Notes: generated from the sequence alone by a model not told the origin. Counted from the first letter of the stretch, positions 1-7,255 are shown. The stretch: DNA of 12,104 nt from an uncultured Anaerolineales bacterium (GCA_937928015.1 CALFXA010000168.1:1-12104), one strand, 5' to 3'. Numbers and translations: made by a program.

Positions 1-48
1 CGAGATATCCACTCGTGACTGGAGTTCAGACGTGTGCTCTTCCGATCT
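1..48. other. Illumina adapter/index sequence (library artefact)
   Basis: Bases 15-48 match the reverse complement of the standard Illumina adapter that begins AGATCGGAAGAGC. They are preceded by an 8-base barcode (7-14) and six bases of the P7 arm (1-6). The same sequence returns inverted at the other end of the contig. It is not part of the genome, so the first genuine base is 49. Reading frames that begin inside it carry about five artefactual residues. Confidence 0.97.
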
Positions 49-438
49 CTGTACTACTTATACGATACAGGCAGCCACTATTGCCTGGCGGCTCATGCTG
101 ACCGATGTACCAATTGTCATCAAGGTAATAACGCCGCCGTGAAACAGGAAGAAGCGCACATCGGGCTGCTGGCGCGCCCCCAGGAAAATGACGGGGCCAA
201 GTGCAGAGAGTGCCACACGCCGCAGGAGGCTCGGGATCGCATGACCACCTTTGCACTGCAAAGCGGGGGATTCGGCACGGTGCTCCAGGAACCTGCATAC
301 ACACCTTCGGTACAGCCGTCCAACGAATTTCCAGAGGTGCCGCAAGAGTCTGGGGCCTGGCCCTGGCCGGCAGGCGCTGCCGTACTTTTCGGCCTGTGGC
401 TGGCGCTGGTCCTGCTCTCTCCTGTTCGGCCAAGGTAA
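49..438 (+). CDS. Membrane-anchored multiheme cytochrome c, C-terminal fragment
   Basis: The gene is open from the adapter junction at 49 to TAA 436-438, giving 129 genuine codons; its N-terminus is missing. Two CxxCH heme c motifs are visible (CTNCH at 106-120, CRECH at 202-216), with a His between them (157-159) that could be a distal ligand. A Pro/Ser-rich linker follows, then one hydrophobic helix (about WPAGAAVLFGLWLALVLL) and a short basic end. The heme part would lie outside the cytoplasmic membrane. Heme spacing and the intervening HxGN...AHxG pattern match hemes 2 and 3 of the cytochrome at 1077-1907, so the two are probably paralogues. The true heme number is unknown because of the truncation. 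Role: probably electron transfer; partner unknown. Confidence 0.85.
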   Translation: MYYLYDTGSHYCLAAHADRCTNCHQGNNAAVKQEEAHIGLLARPQENDGAKCRECHTPQEARDRMTTFALQSGGFGTVLQEPAYTPSVQPSNEFPEVPQESGAWPWPAGAAVLFGLWLALVLLSPVRPR

Positions 439-700
439 CGAGACGGGGTGGCATTTCCCCCACCCTCACCACATCTGGTCGGGCTCCGTCTTCCTACCGC
501 ATGATTGATGAGACGAAACAGGCAAACGCCCTGTTAAAAAAACAATATATTGGTTGTTTTGTAAAAAATTAGCACTATATAAACAGTAAATAGTTACAAA
601 GAACACAATATGTGTGACAGACCTCACTGTTCGGTCGGGCCTCTCATTACTACAATGGCTCTACTCACATATATGACTGTTCGAATGTAAGAGAGCGCCC
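439..700 (+). promoter_or_regulatory. AT-rich intergenic regulatory region before the ArsR-type gene
   Basis: No gene is seen here. Just after the cytochrome stop there is a 6-bp hairpin (446-451 with 460-465) without a T-run. Further on are inverted repeats: AACAGG/CCTGTT (517-522/530-535), AAAACAA/TTGTTTT (539-545/554-560) and ACACA/TGTGT (603-607/611-615). The palindrome CATATATG lies at 668-675 and TTCGAA at 680-685. The word ACTGTTCG occurs twice, exactly 50 bases apart (626-633 and 676-683). A possible promoter is TTGTTT (554-559), 18 bases, TATAAA (578-583); TACAAT at 651-656 is an alternative -10. Base composition is much richer in A/T than the neighbouring genes. An autoregulatory ArsR operator here is likely by family habit, but the exact site is not proven. 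Confidence 0.45.
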
Positions 701-1036
701 ATGGTCTTCCAAAATCTATCCCCTGAAGCATCACAATTGGAGGCGAACCTATGTTACGCCTTCGTAGATCCTACCCGCATCCTGATCTTGTATGCCCTCA
801 ATGGACAACCCTGCACGGTAACGGAACTCACCCAACGGCTGGATGCCAACCAGCCCAAGGTGTCCCGCCATTTGAAGGTGTTACGCGACCTGGGACTGGT
901 GCGGACCACACGCCAGGGTGTAAGCATCACCTATGAATTGGCCGACTGCCGCCTGATCGAAGCGCTTGACCTGTTGCGCGGAGTACTCCGAGACAACATC
1001 GCCAACAAAGCCAATGTGATCAAAGAGACACTATAA
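701..1036 (+). CDS. ArsR/SmtB-family winged-helix transcriptional repressor
   Basis: This is a 111-residue protein, the usual size for ArsR/SmtB regulators. It shows the typical order: helix with FVDPTRILILYAL (residues 21-33), then TVTELTQRLDANQPKVSRHLKVLRDLGLV (39-67) as the DNA-binding helix-turn-helix, then a beta-wing with QGVSITYEL (72-80). Proteins of this family dimerise and leave DNA on binding metal or metalloid, or on thiol oxidation. Cysteines are C18, C38 and C83. The ELCVCDL metal-site motif in the recognition helix is absent, and the cysteines do not fall where I recall the persulfide sensors SqrR/BigR having theirs. The signal is therefore unknown. As first gene of a cluster for sulfur and molybdenum redox proteins, it may sense a sulfur species. 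The Shine-Dalgarno is weak (AAGAGAG upstream of ATG). Confidence 0.88.
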   Translation: MVFQNLSPEASQLEANLCYAFVDPTRILILYALNGQPCTVTELTQRLDANQPKVSRHLKVLRDLGLVRTTRQGVSITYELADCRLIEALDLLRGVLRDNIANKANVIKETL

Positions 1037-1076
1037 GCCACATCCACAGTGTAGCTACTCATTCGAGGAGAAATCC

Positions 1077-1907
1077 ATGCCCCAAAAGAATTCCGCTTTT
1101 TCTTTGTTCCTTGTTGGATTGGTGTTGGTAATCATTGCCAGCATTTTTTTGGCCACGGCCACACCCGTCCACGCCCAGTGCGGCTCACAAGCCTCCTCCT
1201 GCAAGAACTGTCATGAAGTGCAAGCCCAAATGCCCGTCAACTCGGATGGCACAGGTTGGCATCAGTCTCATGCCTTTGGCGATTTTTGCTACATCTGCCA
1301 TGCGGGCAACCAGCAGGCCACCGACAAGGCCGCCGCGCATGAAGGCATGGTCGATCCGCTTTCGGACATCAAGGCTTCCTGCCAGCAATGCCACGTCTCG
1401 GATCTGGAGGCTCGCGCCAAGGTCTATGCGGATGTGTTGGGAGTGACGGTCGGTTCGGGCGCTGCGGCGACCACCTCGGGCGGGGACACGGCGGCGGCTC
1501 CGTCGGCAAGCACCGAGTCAGCCCCTGCGGCGGCAGCTTCCCAAAGCTGCAACGAGGTCGTGGTGGACGATCCGAACGCGGTCAACTATGCCCAGAATTA
1601 TGACGAGATCGTGCTGGGCAAGAAACCGATTAACTGGGGCAACTCCATCCTACTGGGCATGATCGGATTGCTGGCGGTTGGCGGCGGCGGACTCGTCGTC
1701 ACTCGCGAGAAGTTCATCAACGTCAAATTCGGCGACACGCGCGAGGTCAAGGACGAATATCCCGCCGATGTGGTCGAGATGCTGCCCAAGATCGCAGGCC
1801 TCAAGCCCGACTCGCGCAAAGCGTTGAAGAATGTCCTGGAAACCAAGAAGGCCGACAAGGTACTCGACCTGATGGATGCCGTCGTCAGAAAGGACGAGGA
1901 ATCATGA
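1077..1907 (+). CDS. Triheme cytochrome c with transmembrane helix and cytoplasmic tail
   Basis: The protein has 276 residues. Residues 1-33 form a signal peptide (hydrophobic core about 8-28, likely cut after VHA). Three heme c motifs follow: CKNCH (42-46), CYICH (71-75) and CQQCH (102-106). H62, H65 and H88 are candidate distal ligands. Residues about 125-157 are a low-complexity Ala/Ser/Thr/Gly linker, then one membrane helix (about 189-209). The last roughly 65 residues are charged, probably helical, and would be cytoplasmic. The hemes thus sit outside on a flexible tether. A good Shine-Dalgarno (GAGGAG, 1065-1070) supports the start. The stop overlaps the next start (ATGA, 1904-1907), so it is translationally coupled to the split YeeE/YedE transporter. 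Function beyond electron transfer is not recognised; a redox role for the transporter is inference. Confidence 0.85.
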   Translation: MPQKNSAFSLFLVGLVLVIIASIFLATATPVHAQCGSQASSCKNCHEVQAQMPVNSDGTGWHQSHAFGDFCYICHAGNQQATDKAAAHEGMVDPLSDIKASCQQCHVSDLEARAKVYADVLGVTVGSGAAATTSGGDTAAAPSASTESAPAAAASQSCNEVVVDDPNAVNYAQNYDEIVLGKKPINWGNSILLGMIGLLAVGGGGLVVTREKFINVKFGDTREVKDEYPADVVEMLPKIAGLKPDSRKALKNVLETKKADKVLDLMDAVVRKDEES

Positions 1908-2437
1908 AATTCATTTTGAATTACATCCGCAAGGATGAGTGGTCGCCATATGTAGCGGGTGTGTTGCTTGGGCTGGTGGGCATCGCCGCCGTGTGGATCA
2001 GCAACAGCCTGCTGGGCGCTTCCGGTGCGTTTGAAAATGTTGTCGGGTTGATTGGCAAAGCCATCGCGCCCAAAGCTTTTGACAATATGTATTTCAACTT
2101 CATCATGCCTCCGGGCATCACCACCAATGTCATCCTGCTCGTGGGAATTTTCTTCGGCAGTATGATTGCCGCCGCCACCAGCGGCACGCTCAAGTTCCGC
2201 GTCAACGACGATGCGCAGTGGAAGCAGGTGTACGGTCCGCAATTGTGGAAACGCTGGCTGCTGCTCTTCATCGGTGGCATCATTTTGGAATACGGTGCGG
2301 GCATTGCGGGCGGCTGCACCAGTGGTCTGGCAATTTCGGGTGGAATGCTGCTTGACCCGGCGGCTTTCCTCTTCATCGCGGGTATGTTCGCTTCGGGCAT
2401 CGTCACCGCCATGATCATTTACGGAAAGCGCTATTAG
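1904..2437 (+). CDS. YeeE/YedE-family sulfur transport protein, first half
   Basis: This 177-residue integral membrane protein has about four or five hydrophobic segments and the family signature GGCTSGLAISG around C138, which is its only cysteine. YeeE/YedE (DUF395, Sulf_transp) proteins import thiosulfate or related sulfur species through conserved cysteines. Most are single chains of about 350-400 residues; here the two halves are separate genes, as in PmpA/PmpB-type pairs. GAGGA (1896-1900) precedes the ATG, which overlaps the upstream stop. It should work with the product of 2447-2995. The substrate is not proven: thiosulfate is the best-known one, but a sulfide or polysulfide-like species is possible. 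Confidence 0.87.
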   Translation: MKFILNYIRKDEWSPYVAGVLLGLVGIAAVWISNSLLGASGAFENVVGLIGKAIAPKAFDNMYFNFIMPPGITTNVILLVGIFFGSMIAAATSGTLKFRVNDDAQWKQVYGPQLWKRWLLLFIGGIILEYGAGIAGGCTSGLAISGGMLLDPAAFLFIAGMFASGIVTAMIIYGKRY

Positions 2438-2446
2438 GAGGCAAAG

Positions 2447-2995
2447 ATGACCACATACATCGTTTCGTTCGCGCTTGGCATCTTCTTCGGCTTCGCACTG
2501 AATAAAGCCGGGCTGACCAAGTATCACAAAATCGTCAACGTCTTCCGCTTTACCGACATGGCAGTGTTGAAATTCATGATGACCGCCCTCGTGGTCGCCA
2601 TGATTGGGTTGTACACCCTGCGCGGGCTGGGTCTGGTGACCTTCCCCGCTCCGCCCGCCACTTACGTGGTCGGCAACCTGGTGGGTGGTCTCATCTTTGG
2701 GGTGGGCATGGCGATGGCGGGTTTCTGCCCGGGCACAGCCGCGGCTGGCGCAGGAGACGGCAAACTGGATTATCTCATCCCCGGCGTACTCGGCTTTCTG
2801 ACCGGCGCGGCGATTTATGGGCTGACCTATCAGCAGGTATTCCCTGCCATTTCGGGAATTGCCAATTACGGCAATGTCGTCATCCCTGACCTGTGGAATC
2901 TCTCCTCCTTCCTGACGGTGACAACCTTTACGCTCATGTCGCTGCTGTTGTTCTATCTCATCGACCGCATGGGATGGCAGAGGAAAGAGAAATAA
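2447..2995 (+). CDS. YeeE/YedE-family sulfur transport protein, second half (DUF6691-like)
   Basis: This 182-residue membrane protein is the partner half of the preceding gene, nine bases downstream with a strong Shine-Dalgarno (AGGAGG, 2436-2441). It carries the second family signature, AGFCPGT, with C94 as its only cysteine, inside a glycine-rich helix pair (about residues 76-100). Other features are an N-terminal helix with GFALNKAGL, and a C-terminal hydrophobic segment ending in a short basic tail. Pairing with the first half would restore the pseudo-symmetric two-motif pore of the YeeE/YedE fold. It ends 59 bases before the molybdoenzyme gene, separated from it by a perfect hairpin. Confidence 0.87.
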   Translation: MTTYIVSFALGIFFGFALNKAGLTKYHKIVNVFRFTDMAVLKFMMTALVVAMIGLYTLRGLGLVTFPAPPATYVVGNLVGGLIFGVGMAMAGFCPGTAAAGAGDGKLDYLIPGVLGFLTGAAIYGLTYQQVFPAISGIANYGNVVIPDLWNLSSFLTVTTFTLMSLLLFYLIDRMGWQRKEK

Positions 2996-3005
2996 ATTAT
3001 CGGTA

Positions 3006-3035
3006 ATTAGTGACTGGCGGTTGCCAGTCACTAAT
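3006..3035 (+). repeat. Perfect 13-bp inverted repeat, 4-base loop
   Basis: ATTAGTGACTGGC (3006-3018) pairs perfectly with 3023-3035 around the loop GGTT. No T-run follows, so it is not a standard intrinsic terminator. It lies between the transporter genes and the molybdoenzyme gene, 19 bases before that ATG. It may set relative expression of the two segments by mRNA processing or protection, or be a short palindromic intergenic repeat. Only one copy is in the window. Confidence 0.8.
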
Positions 3036-3054
3036 CTCCCACATCGGAGACACT

Positions 3055-5238
3055 ATGACACAAACGATCTCAAGACGAGATTTTCTCAAACTGGGCACAG
3101 CTGCGGCTGGTGCGATGGCTCTCGGCCAGATGCTTCCGCCGCTGGTGGCACAGGCTGCGCGCGAAGCAGGCCAACTCAATGCAGAGGGCGACGGTTTCAT
3201 CCACAGCATGTGCGAGATGTGCGTCTGGCGCTGTGGCCTGATCGCCAAGGTCGTGAAGGGACGTGTCGTCAAACTGGACGGCAACCCCGAGCATCCGCAC
3301 TCGCGCGGGAACCTGTGTCCGCGTGGGCAATCGGGCCTGATGAACACCTACGACCCCGACCGCGTGCTGACTCCGCTCGTGCGGACGGGCAAGCGCGGCG
3401 AGGGCAAATTCCGCCCCGCGTCGTGGGATGAAGCGCTGGACATCGTGGCCTCGAACATGCTCAAGATCAAGGACAAGCACGGTCCCGAGGCAATGGTCTT
3501 CTCGTCCACGCACAACCTGAGCCAGCCGCTGTTCGAGAACCTGCTGTACGCTTTCGGCTCGCCCAACTACGGCACGCAGCGTTCGCTGTGCTTCAATGCC
3601 ATGATCGTCTCGAACCTGATGACTTATGGCATGGAAGAACCTGGCCGTATCTACGACGACAAGCTGAAGTACATCCTGTTGACTGGCCGCAATCTGCTCG
3701 AAGCCATCTCCACCTCCGAAACGCACGACCTGATCACCGCGATCGATCGCGGCGCGAAGGTAGTCTATCTCGACCCGCGCTTCACCAAGACTGCCGCCAA
3801 AGCAACCGAATGGCTGCCCATCAAACCTGGCATGGACCTGGCCTTTCACTTGGCCCTGCTCAACGTCATCATCGGCAAGCGGTTGTATAACGCCGCCTTC
3901 GTCGAGAAGAACACCATCGGCTTCGACAAATTGAAGAAGGAAGTCAGCAAATACACACCCGATTGGGCCGCACCGCTGACCGGCATTCCCGCCGAAACAA
4001 TCACCCGCATTGCCCAGGAACTGGCTGCAGCCGCCCCACACGTGTTGGTCCACAACGGCTGGCGCACATCCAACTTCGTCAACTCGTTCCACACCCAGCG
4101 CGCCATCAGCATCTTGAACGCGCTGCTCGGCAACTGGGACGTGACCATAACCGAAGCTGCGGGCGAGGAAAGCGGCGTGTTGGGCGTCCCGCCCCAACCG
4201 CCCTTCCCGCGCATTTCGGCCCTGCGCCTCGATGGCGTGCCGTGGAAGTATCCCGTCGTCCCATTCAAGATCGGCGTCTTCCAGGAACTGCGCGACAACA
4301 TCGTCAAGGGCGATCCGTATCAGGCGCACGGCTGGTTCATCTCACGCCAGAACCCGATCATGTCCATTCCCGATCGCGGCAAGACCATCGAAGCCTTCGG
4401 CAAGATGGACTTCATCGTGACGATCGACATCATCCTCAACGACACCGCCTGGTTCTCGGATGTGGTCCTGCCTGAGGCTTCCTACCTCGAGCGCTACGAC
4501 CCGTTGCTACCCGTCGGAGACAAGGTCTTCCTGCGCCAACCCGTCATCGAGCCGCAGGGCGAAGCCAAGTCTGCACTGTGGATTTACAAACAGTTGGGTG
4601 AACGCCTCGGCCTGGGTGACTTCTTCCAGTACGCAGACGAAGAAGATTACATCCGCCAGCAGTTGGCCCCGCTGGGCGTCAGCCTTGAGGAGGTCAAGGC
4701 CAAGGGATATGCCGAGGCGCCCGAATCCGCTCACAGCGGAGAGGCAGCCGAGTTAAGCTGGAACACACCCAGCGGCAAGATCGAGTTGTACTCTGATACG
4801 CTGGCCAAAGTCAACTTCCCGGGCGTCCCCACCTGGGAAGAACCGCCCACGCCAAAGGACGGCGAATTCTATTTCCTGACTGGCAAAGTAGCGCAGTCCA
4901 CGCAGTTTGGTACGCAAAACAACCAACTGCTGCATAAATACTCCGACGAACCGCGCCTGTGGATGAACGCGAAAGTGGCCGCCAGGCAGGGGTTGGCAGA
5001 CGGTGACTGGGTGGAGGTTGCCAGCGAAGTTGGCAAGATCCACACCCGCCTGCTCGCCACGGAAGCCATCCGCCCCGATTGTGTATACATGACCCCTGGT
5101 TACGGCCATCTTTCGAAAGGCCTCAAGACCGCCTTCGGCATCGGCGCCAGTGACTCGGCGGTGCACGTCACCTACACCGATCCCATCAGCGGAAGCCAGG
5201 CACTCAGCCAGACTTTTGTAACGGTAACAAAGGCTTAG
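3055..5238 (+). CDS. Tat-exported molybdopterin oxidoreductase, thiosulfate/polysulfide reductase (PhsA/PsrA)-like
   Basis: The catalytic subunit has 727 residues, close to PhsA/PsrA length. The ATG at 3055 (GGAGA at 3046-3050) is preferred over an in-frame GTG at 3010, which lies inside the hairpin. From 3055 the Tat motif SRRDFLKL sits at residues 6-13, followed by a hydrophobic stretch ending in AQAA. The N-terminal [4Fe-4S] site is C53-x2-C56-x3-C60-x27-C88. C179, in SPNYGTQRSLC, aligns with the molybdenum-ligand Cys of PhsA. Further matches to PhsA are GWFISRQNPIMSIPDRG (around 425), PEASYLERYD and the C-terminal cofactor-binding part beginning YFLTGKVAQ. It would bind bis-MGD and act outside the membrane. 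Direction and substrate (thiosulfate, polysulfide, tetrathionate or another oxyanion) cannot be fixed from sequence. The sulfur-transport neighbours favour a sulfur compound. Confidence 0.88.
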   Translation: MTQTISRRDFLKLGTAAAGAMALGQMLPPLVAQAAREAGQLNAEGDGFIHSMCEMCVWRCGLIAKVVKGRVVKLDGNPEHPHSRGNLCPRGQSGLMNTYDPDRVLTPLVRTGKRGEGKFRPASWDEALDIVASNMLKIKDKHGPEAMVFSSTHNLSQPLFENLLYAFGSPNYGTQRSLCFNAMIVSNLMTYGMEEPGRIYDDKLKYILLTGRNLLEAISTSETHDLITAIDRGAKVVYLDPRFTKTAAKATEWLPIKPGMDLAFHLALLNVIIGKRLYNAAFVEKNTIGFDKLKKEVSKYTPDWAAPLTGIPAETITRIAQELAAAAPHVLVHNGWRTSNFVNSFHTQRAISILNALLGNWDVTITEAAGEESGVLGVPPQPPFPRISALRLDGVPWKYPVVPFKIGVFQELRDNIVKGDPYQAHGWFISRQNPIMSIPDRGKTIEAFGKMDFIVTIDIILNDTAWFSDVVLPEASYLERYDPLLPVGDKVFLRQPVIEPQGEAKSALWIYKQLGERLGLGDFFQYADEEDYIRQQLAPLGVSLEEVKAKGYAEAPESAHSGEAAELSWNTPSGKIELYSDTLAKVNFPGVPTWEEPPTPKDGEFYFLTGKVAQSTQFGTQNNQLLHKYSDEPRLWMNAKVAARQGLADGDWVEVASEVGKIHTRLLATEAIRPDCVYMTPGYGHLSKGLKTAFGIGASDSAVHVTYTDPISGSQALSQTFVTVTKA

Positions 5239-5247
5239 AGGTGAGAC

Positions 5248-6024
5248 ATGACTGACATCAAACATCACGCCTATCTCTTCGACGCCACGCGCTGTATCGA
5301 CTGCCGCGCCTGTATGGTGGCTTGCAGCGTCGAAAACAACATCCCAATGGACAAGACCCGCATCTGGGTCGCGGGACTGGGCATCCAGGGAGAATTCCCA
5401 GACTTGCATCGCAGTTCAATGGTCTATCACTGTATGCACTGCGACCACCCCGACTGCATGTCGGCCTGCCCCGTGGGTGCGTACACCAAGGCGCCTGACG
5501 GCCCCGTCAGCTACAACCCCGACGTGTGCATCGGCTGCCGCTATTGCATGAACGCCTGTCCCTTCGGCGTGCCGCACTTCGACTACGACAAGGGCATCAT
5601 CGAAGGCGCGTTCATCGACAAGTGCACCTTCTGCCCGCAGCGCATCTACAACGGACAGGAACCCGCCTGTGTGCAGACCTGCCCCACCGACGCACTCGAA
5701 TACGGTAACCGCGATGAACTGCTCAAGAAGGCGCATGAGCGAATTGCCGCGCACCCTGACCGCTACATCGACCACGTCTACGGCGAATTCGAAAATGGCG
5801 GCACTTCCTATCTCATCCTCTCGCACGTTCCGTTCAGCGAGCTGGGCCTGCCCAACCTGCCCGAAACGCCTGTCAACGAAGTCAGTGAAAAGGTGATGGA
5901 AATGACCATCCCGTTCGCCCTGGGTTGGGGGGCAGTGCTGACCGCCGTCAGCGCGGGTGTGGCAATGTATGATAAGAAAAAGAATGGAAAAACCGCAGAG
6001 GAACAGGCGGAGGAATCCAAGTGA
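5248..6024 (+). CDS. Four-cluster ferredoxin-like electron-transfer subunit with C-terminal membrane anchor
   Basis: This 258-residue iron-sulfur subunit of the DmsB/PsrB/HybA type has sixteen cluster cysteines in four groups: C16/C19/C22/C26, C62/C65/C70/C74, C94/C97/C100/C104 and C126/C129/C141/C145. Four [4Fe-4S] clusters are therefore predicted. It passes electrons between the molybdenum subunit and the membrane subunit. It has no Tat signal and presumably leaves the cell as a passenger of the 3055 product. Unlike PsrB or DmsB, it has a C-terminal hydrophobic helix (about 220-241) followed by a Lys/Glu-rich tail, as in HybA. GAGGTGAG at 5238-5245 precedes the ATG. The stop overlaps the next start by four bases. 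Confidence 0.92.
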   Translation: MTDIKHHAYLFDATRCIDCRACMVACSVENNIPMDKTRIWVAGLGIQGEFPDLHRSSMVYHCMHCDHPDCMSACPVGAYTKAPDGPVSYNPDVCIGCRYCMNACPFGVPHFDYDKGIIEGAFIDKCTFCPQRIYNGQEPACVQTCPTDALEYGNRDELLKKAHERIAAHPDRYIDHVYGEFENGGTSYLILSHVPFSELGLPNLPETPVNEVSEKVMEMTIPFALGWGAVLTAVSAGVAMYDKKKNGKTAEEQAEESK

Positions 6025-7208
6025 AACTCAACATCACTCTTCCCAAATTCCTCCGAATCGGAACGCTTCCAATCGTTCTGATCGTGCTCATGGGCATCGC
6101 TTTCGTGGTTGCCATGATCCGCTACATCTTTGGCATCGGTGCCATCAGCGACTTGAGCTACTCCTATCCCTGGGGCTTCTGGATCAGCTTCGACCTGTTT
6201 ACAGGCGTGGTTATATCCAGCGGTGGTTTCATCATGGCAGGCACGGTCTACATCCTGCGCATCAAGGAATTCCAGCCCCTGCTCCGCCCTTCCGTGCTGA
6301 CGGCCTTCCTTGGCTACATCATGGTCGCCGTGGCGCTGCTGGTGGACCTCGGTCATCCTGAGCGCATTTGGTATATGATGATCCACTGGAACCACACTTC
6401 AGTGCTGCTCGAGATCGGCATCTGCGTGATGAGTTACCTCACCGTGCTGGCCATCGAATTTGCACCTGTGGTGCTGGAGCGCTTCCCTGTGTTGCACAAG
6501 ATCGCTCACCTGATCCACAAGTTCATCATGCCGTTTGTGATCCTCGGCGTGGTGCTCTCCACCCTGCACCAGTCCTCCCTCGGTTCACTGTTGCTTATCC
6601 AGCCTGCCAAACTGCACCCGCTGTGGTGGACTCCCATCCTGCCGATCCTATTCTTCACCTCGGCCCTTGCCGTCGGCCTGGGGATGATCATCTTCGAGTC
6701 GTCCCTCAGTTCCCGCTACTTCAAGCGCGGATTGGAGACTCACCTGCTGGCAAAATTGGCAAAGGCCATCCCCGTCATCCTCGTGATCTACGCGCTGATC
6801 AAATTCGGCGAACTGGCTGTGGCAGGAGAACTCGATCTGCTCTTCACCAGCGGCAGCATGAGCATCCTCTTCTGGGTCGAGATTCTGATTGGCGTTGTTG
6901 CGCCTTCCATCTGGTTCGCTTTCAAACAGAATCGCACCAACCCCAACCGCCTGCTCACTGGCGCAATTGTTCTCCTGCTGGGCATGATCCTCAACCGCTT
7001 CAACGTCAGTTGGTTTGCCGTCAAGCATCCTGATCCCCTTTATTACCTGCCGACCTTCATGAGCAACGTCAAGTACTTCCCGACTCTGCCTGAGGTATCC
7101 GTCTCCATCGGGATCTTCTCTGCGGGCATCCTGGCTTTCGGGCTGCTTGCCAAATACTTCCCTGTCTTCGAGGATGAGAATCGCGCAGCCGCTCACGTCG
7201 GCGATTAA
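6021..7208 (+). CDS. NrfD/HybB-type quinone-reactive membrane subunit
   Basis: The protein has 395 residues and about ten membrane helices, the size and pattern of HybB rather than the shorter NrfD or PsrC. Family-like stretches are YPWGFWISFDLFTGVVISSGG (about 49-69), LVDLGHPERIW (about 107-117) and TLHQSSLGSLLLIQP. It starts with GTG at 6021 inside the stop of the upstream gene (GTGA), so it is translationally coupled. It contains no heme-binding pattern. Proteins of this family bind quinone near the outer face and exchange electrons with the iron-sulfur subunit. With 3055-5238 and 5248-6024 it completes a membrane molybdoenzyme complex. Confidence 0.9.
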   Translation: MKLNITLPKFLRIGTLPIVLIVLMGIAFVVAMIRYIFGIGAISDLSYSYPWGFWISFDLFTGVVISSGGFIMAGTVYILRIKEFQPLLRPSVLTAFLGYIMVAVALLVDLGHPERIWYMMIHWNHTSVLLEIGICVMSYLTVLAIEFAPVVLERFPVLHKIAHLIHKFIMPFVILGVVLSTLHQSSLGSLLLIQPAKLHPLWWTPILPILFFTSALAVGLGMIIFESSLSSRYFKRGLETHLLAKLAKAIPVILVIYALIKFGELAVAGELDLLFTSGSMSILFWVEILIGVVAPSIWFAFKQNRTNPNRLLTGAIVLLLGMILNRFNVSWFAVKHPDPLYYLPTFMSNVKYFPTLPEVSVSIGIFSAGILAFGLLAKYFPVFEDENRAAAHVGD

Positions 7209-7224
7209 ATTTTCCTGAATCTGA

Positions 7225-7248
7225 AGCCTGTCCCCATTTCAACAGGCT
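7225..7248 (+). repeat. 7-bp inverted repeat after the NrfD/HybB gene
   Basis: AGCCTGT (7225-7231) pairs with ACAGGCT (7242-7248) over a 10-base loop, 16 bases after the upstream stop codon. No T-run follows. It is the first of two tandem hairpins in this 101-base gap and may stabilise the 3' end of the molybdoenzyme transcript. Confidence 0.5.
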
Positions 7249-7255
7249 ATTACAC

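Noticed and set aside
517..560. Hairpins after the first cytochrome as an intrinsic terminator
   Set aside because: The stems are followed by A-runs or mixed sequence on the + strand rather than a T-run, so they fit an operator or promoter region better.
1598..3031. Long open frame on the minus strand (477 codons)
   Set aside because: It is antisense to the cytochrome and both transporter genes, which have clear family motifs, ribosome-binding sites and coupled junctions. Its translation is rich in His, Gln and Asp with no recognisable domain.
3010..3054. GTG at 3010 as start of the molybdoenzyme
   Set aside because: It lies inside the perfect hairpin and would add 15 residues before the Tat signal. 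The ATG at 3055 has a Shine-Dalgarno and puts the twin-arginine motif at the expected place.
3070..4329. Minus-strand open frame of 419 codons
   Set aside because: It is antisense to the molybdoenzyme gene and is explained by the codon bias of that gene; no domain or start signal is visible.
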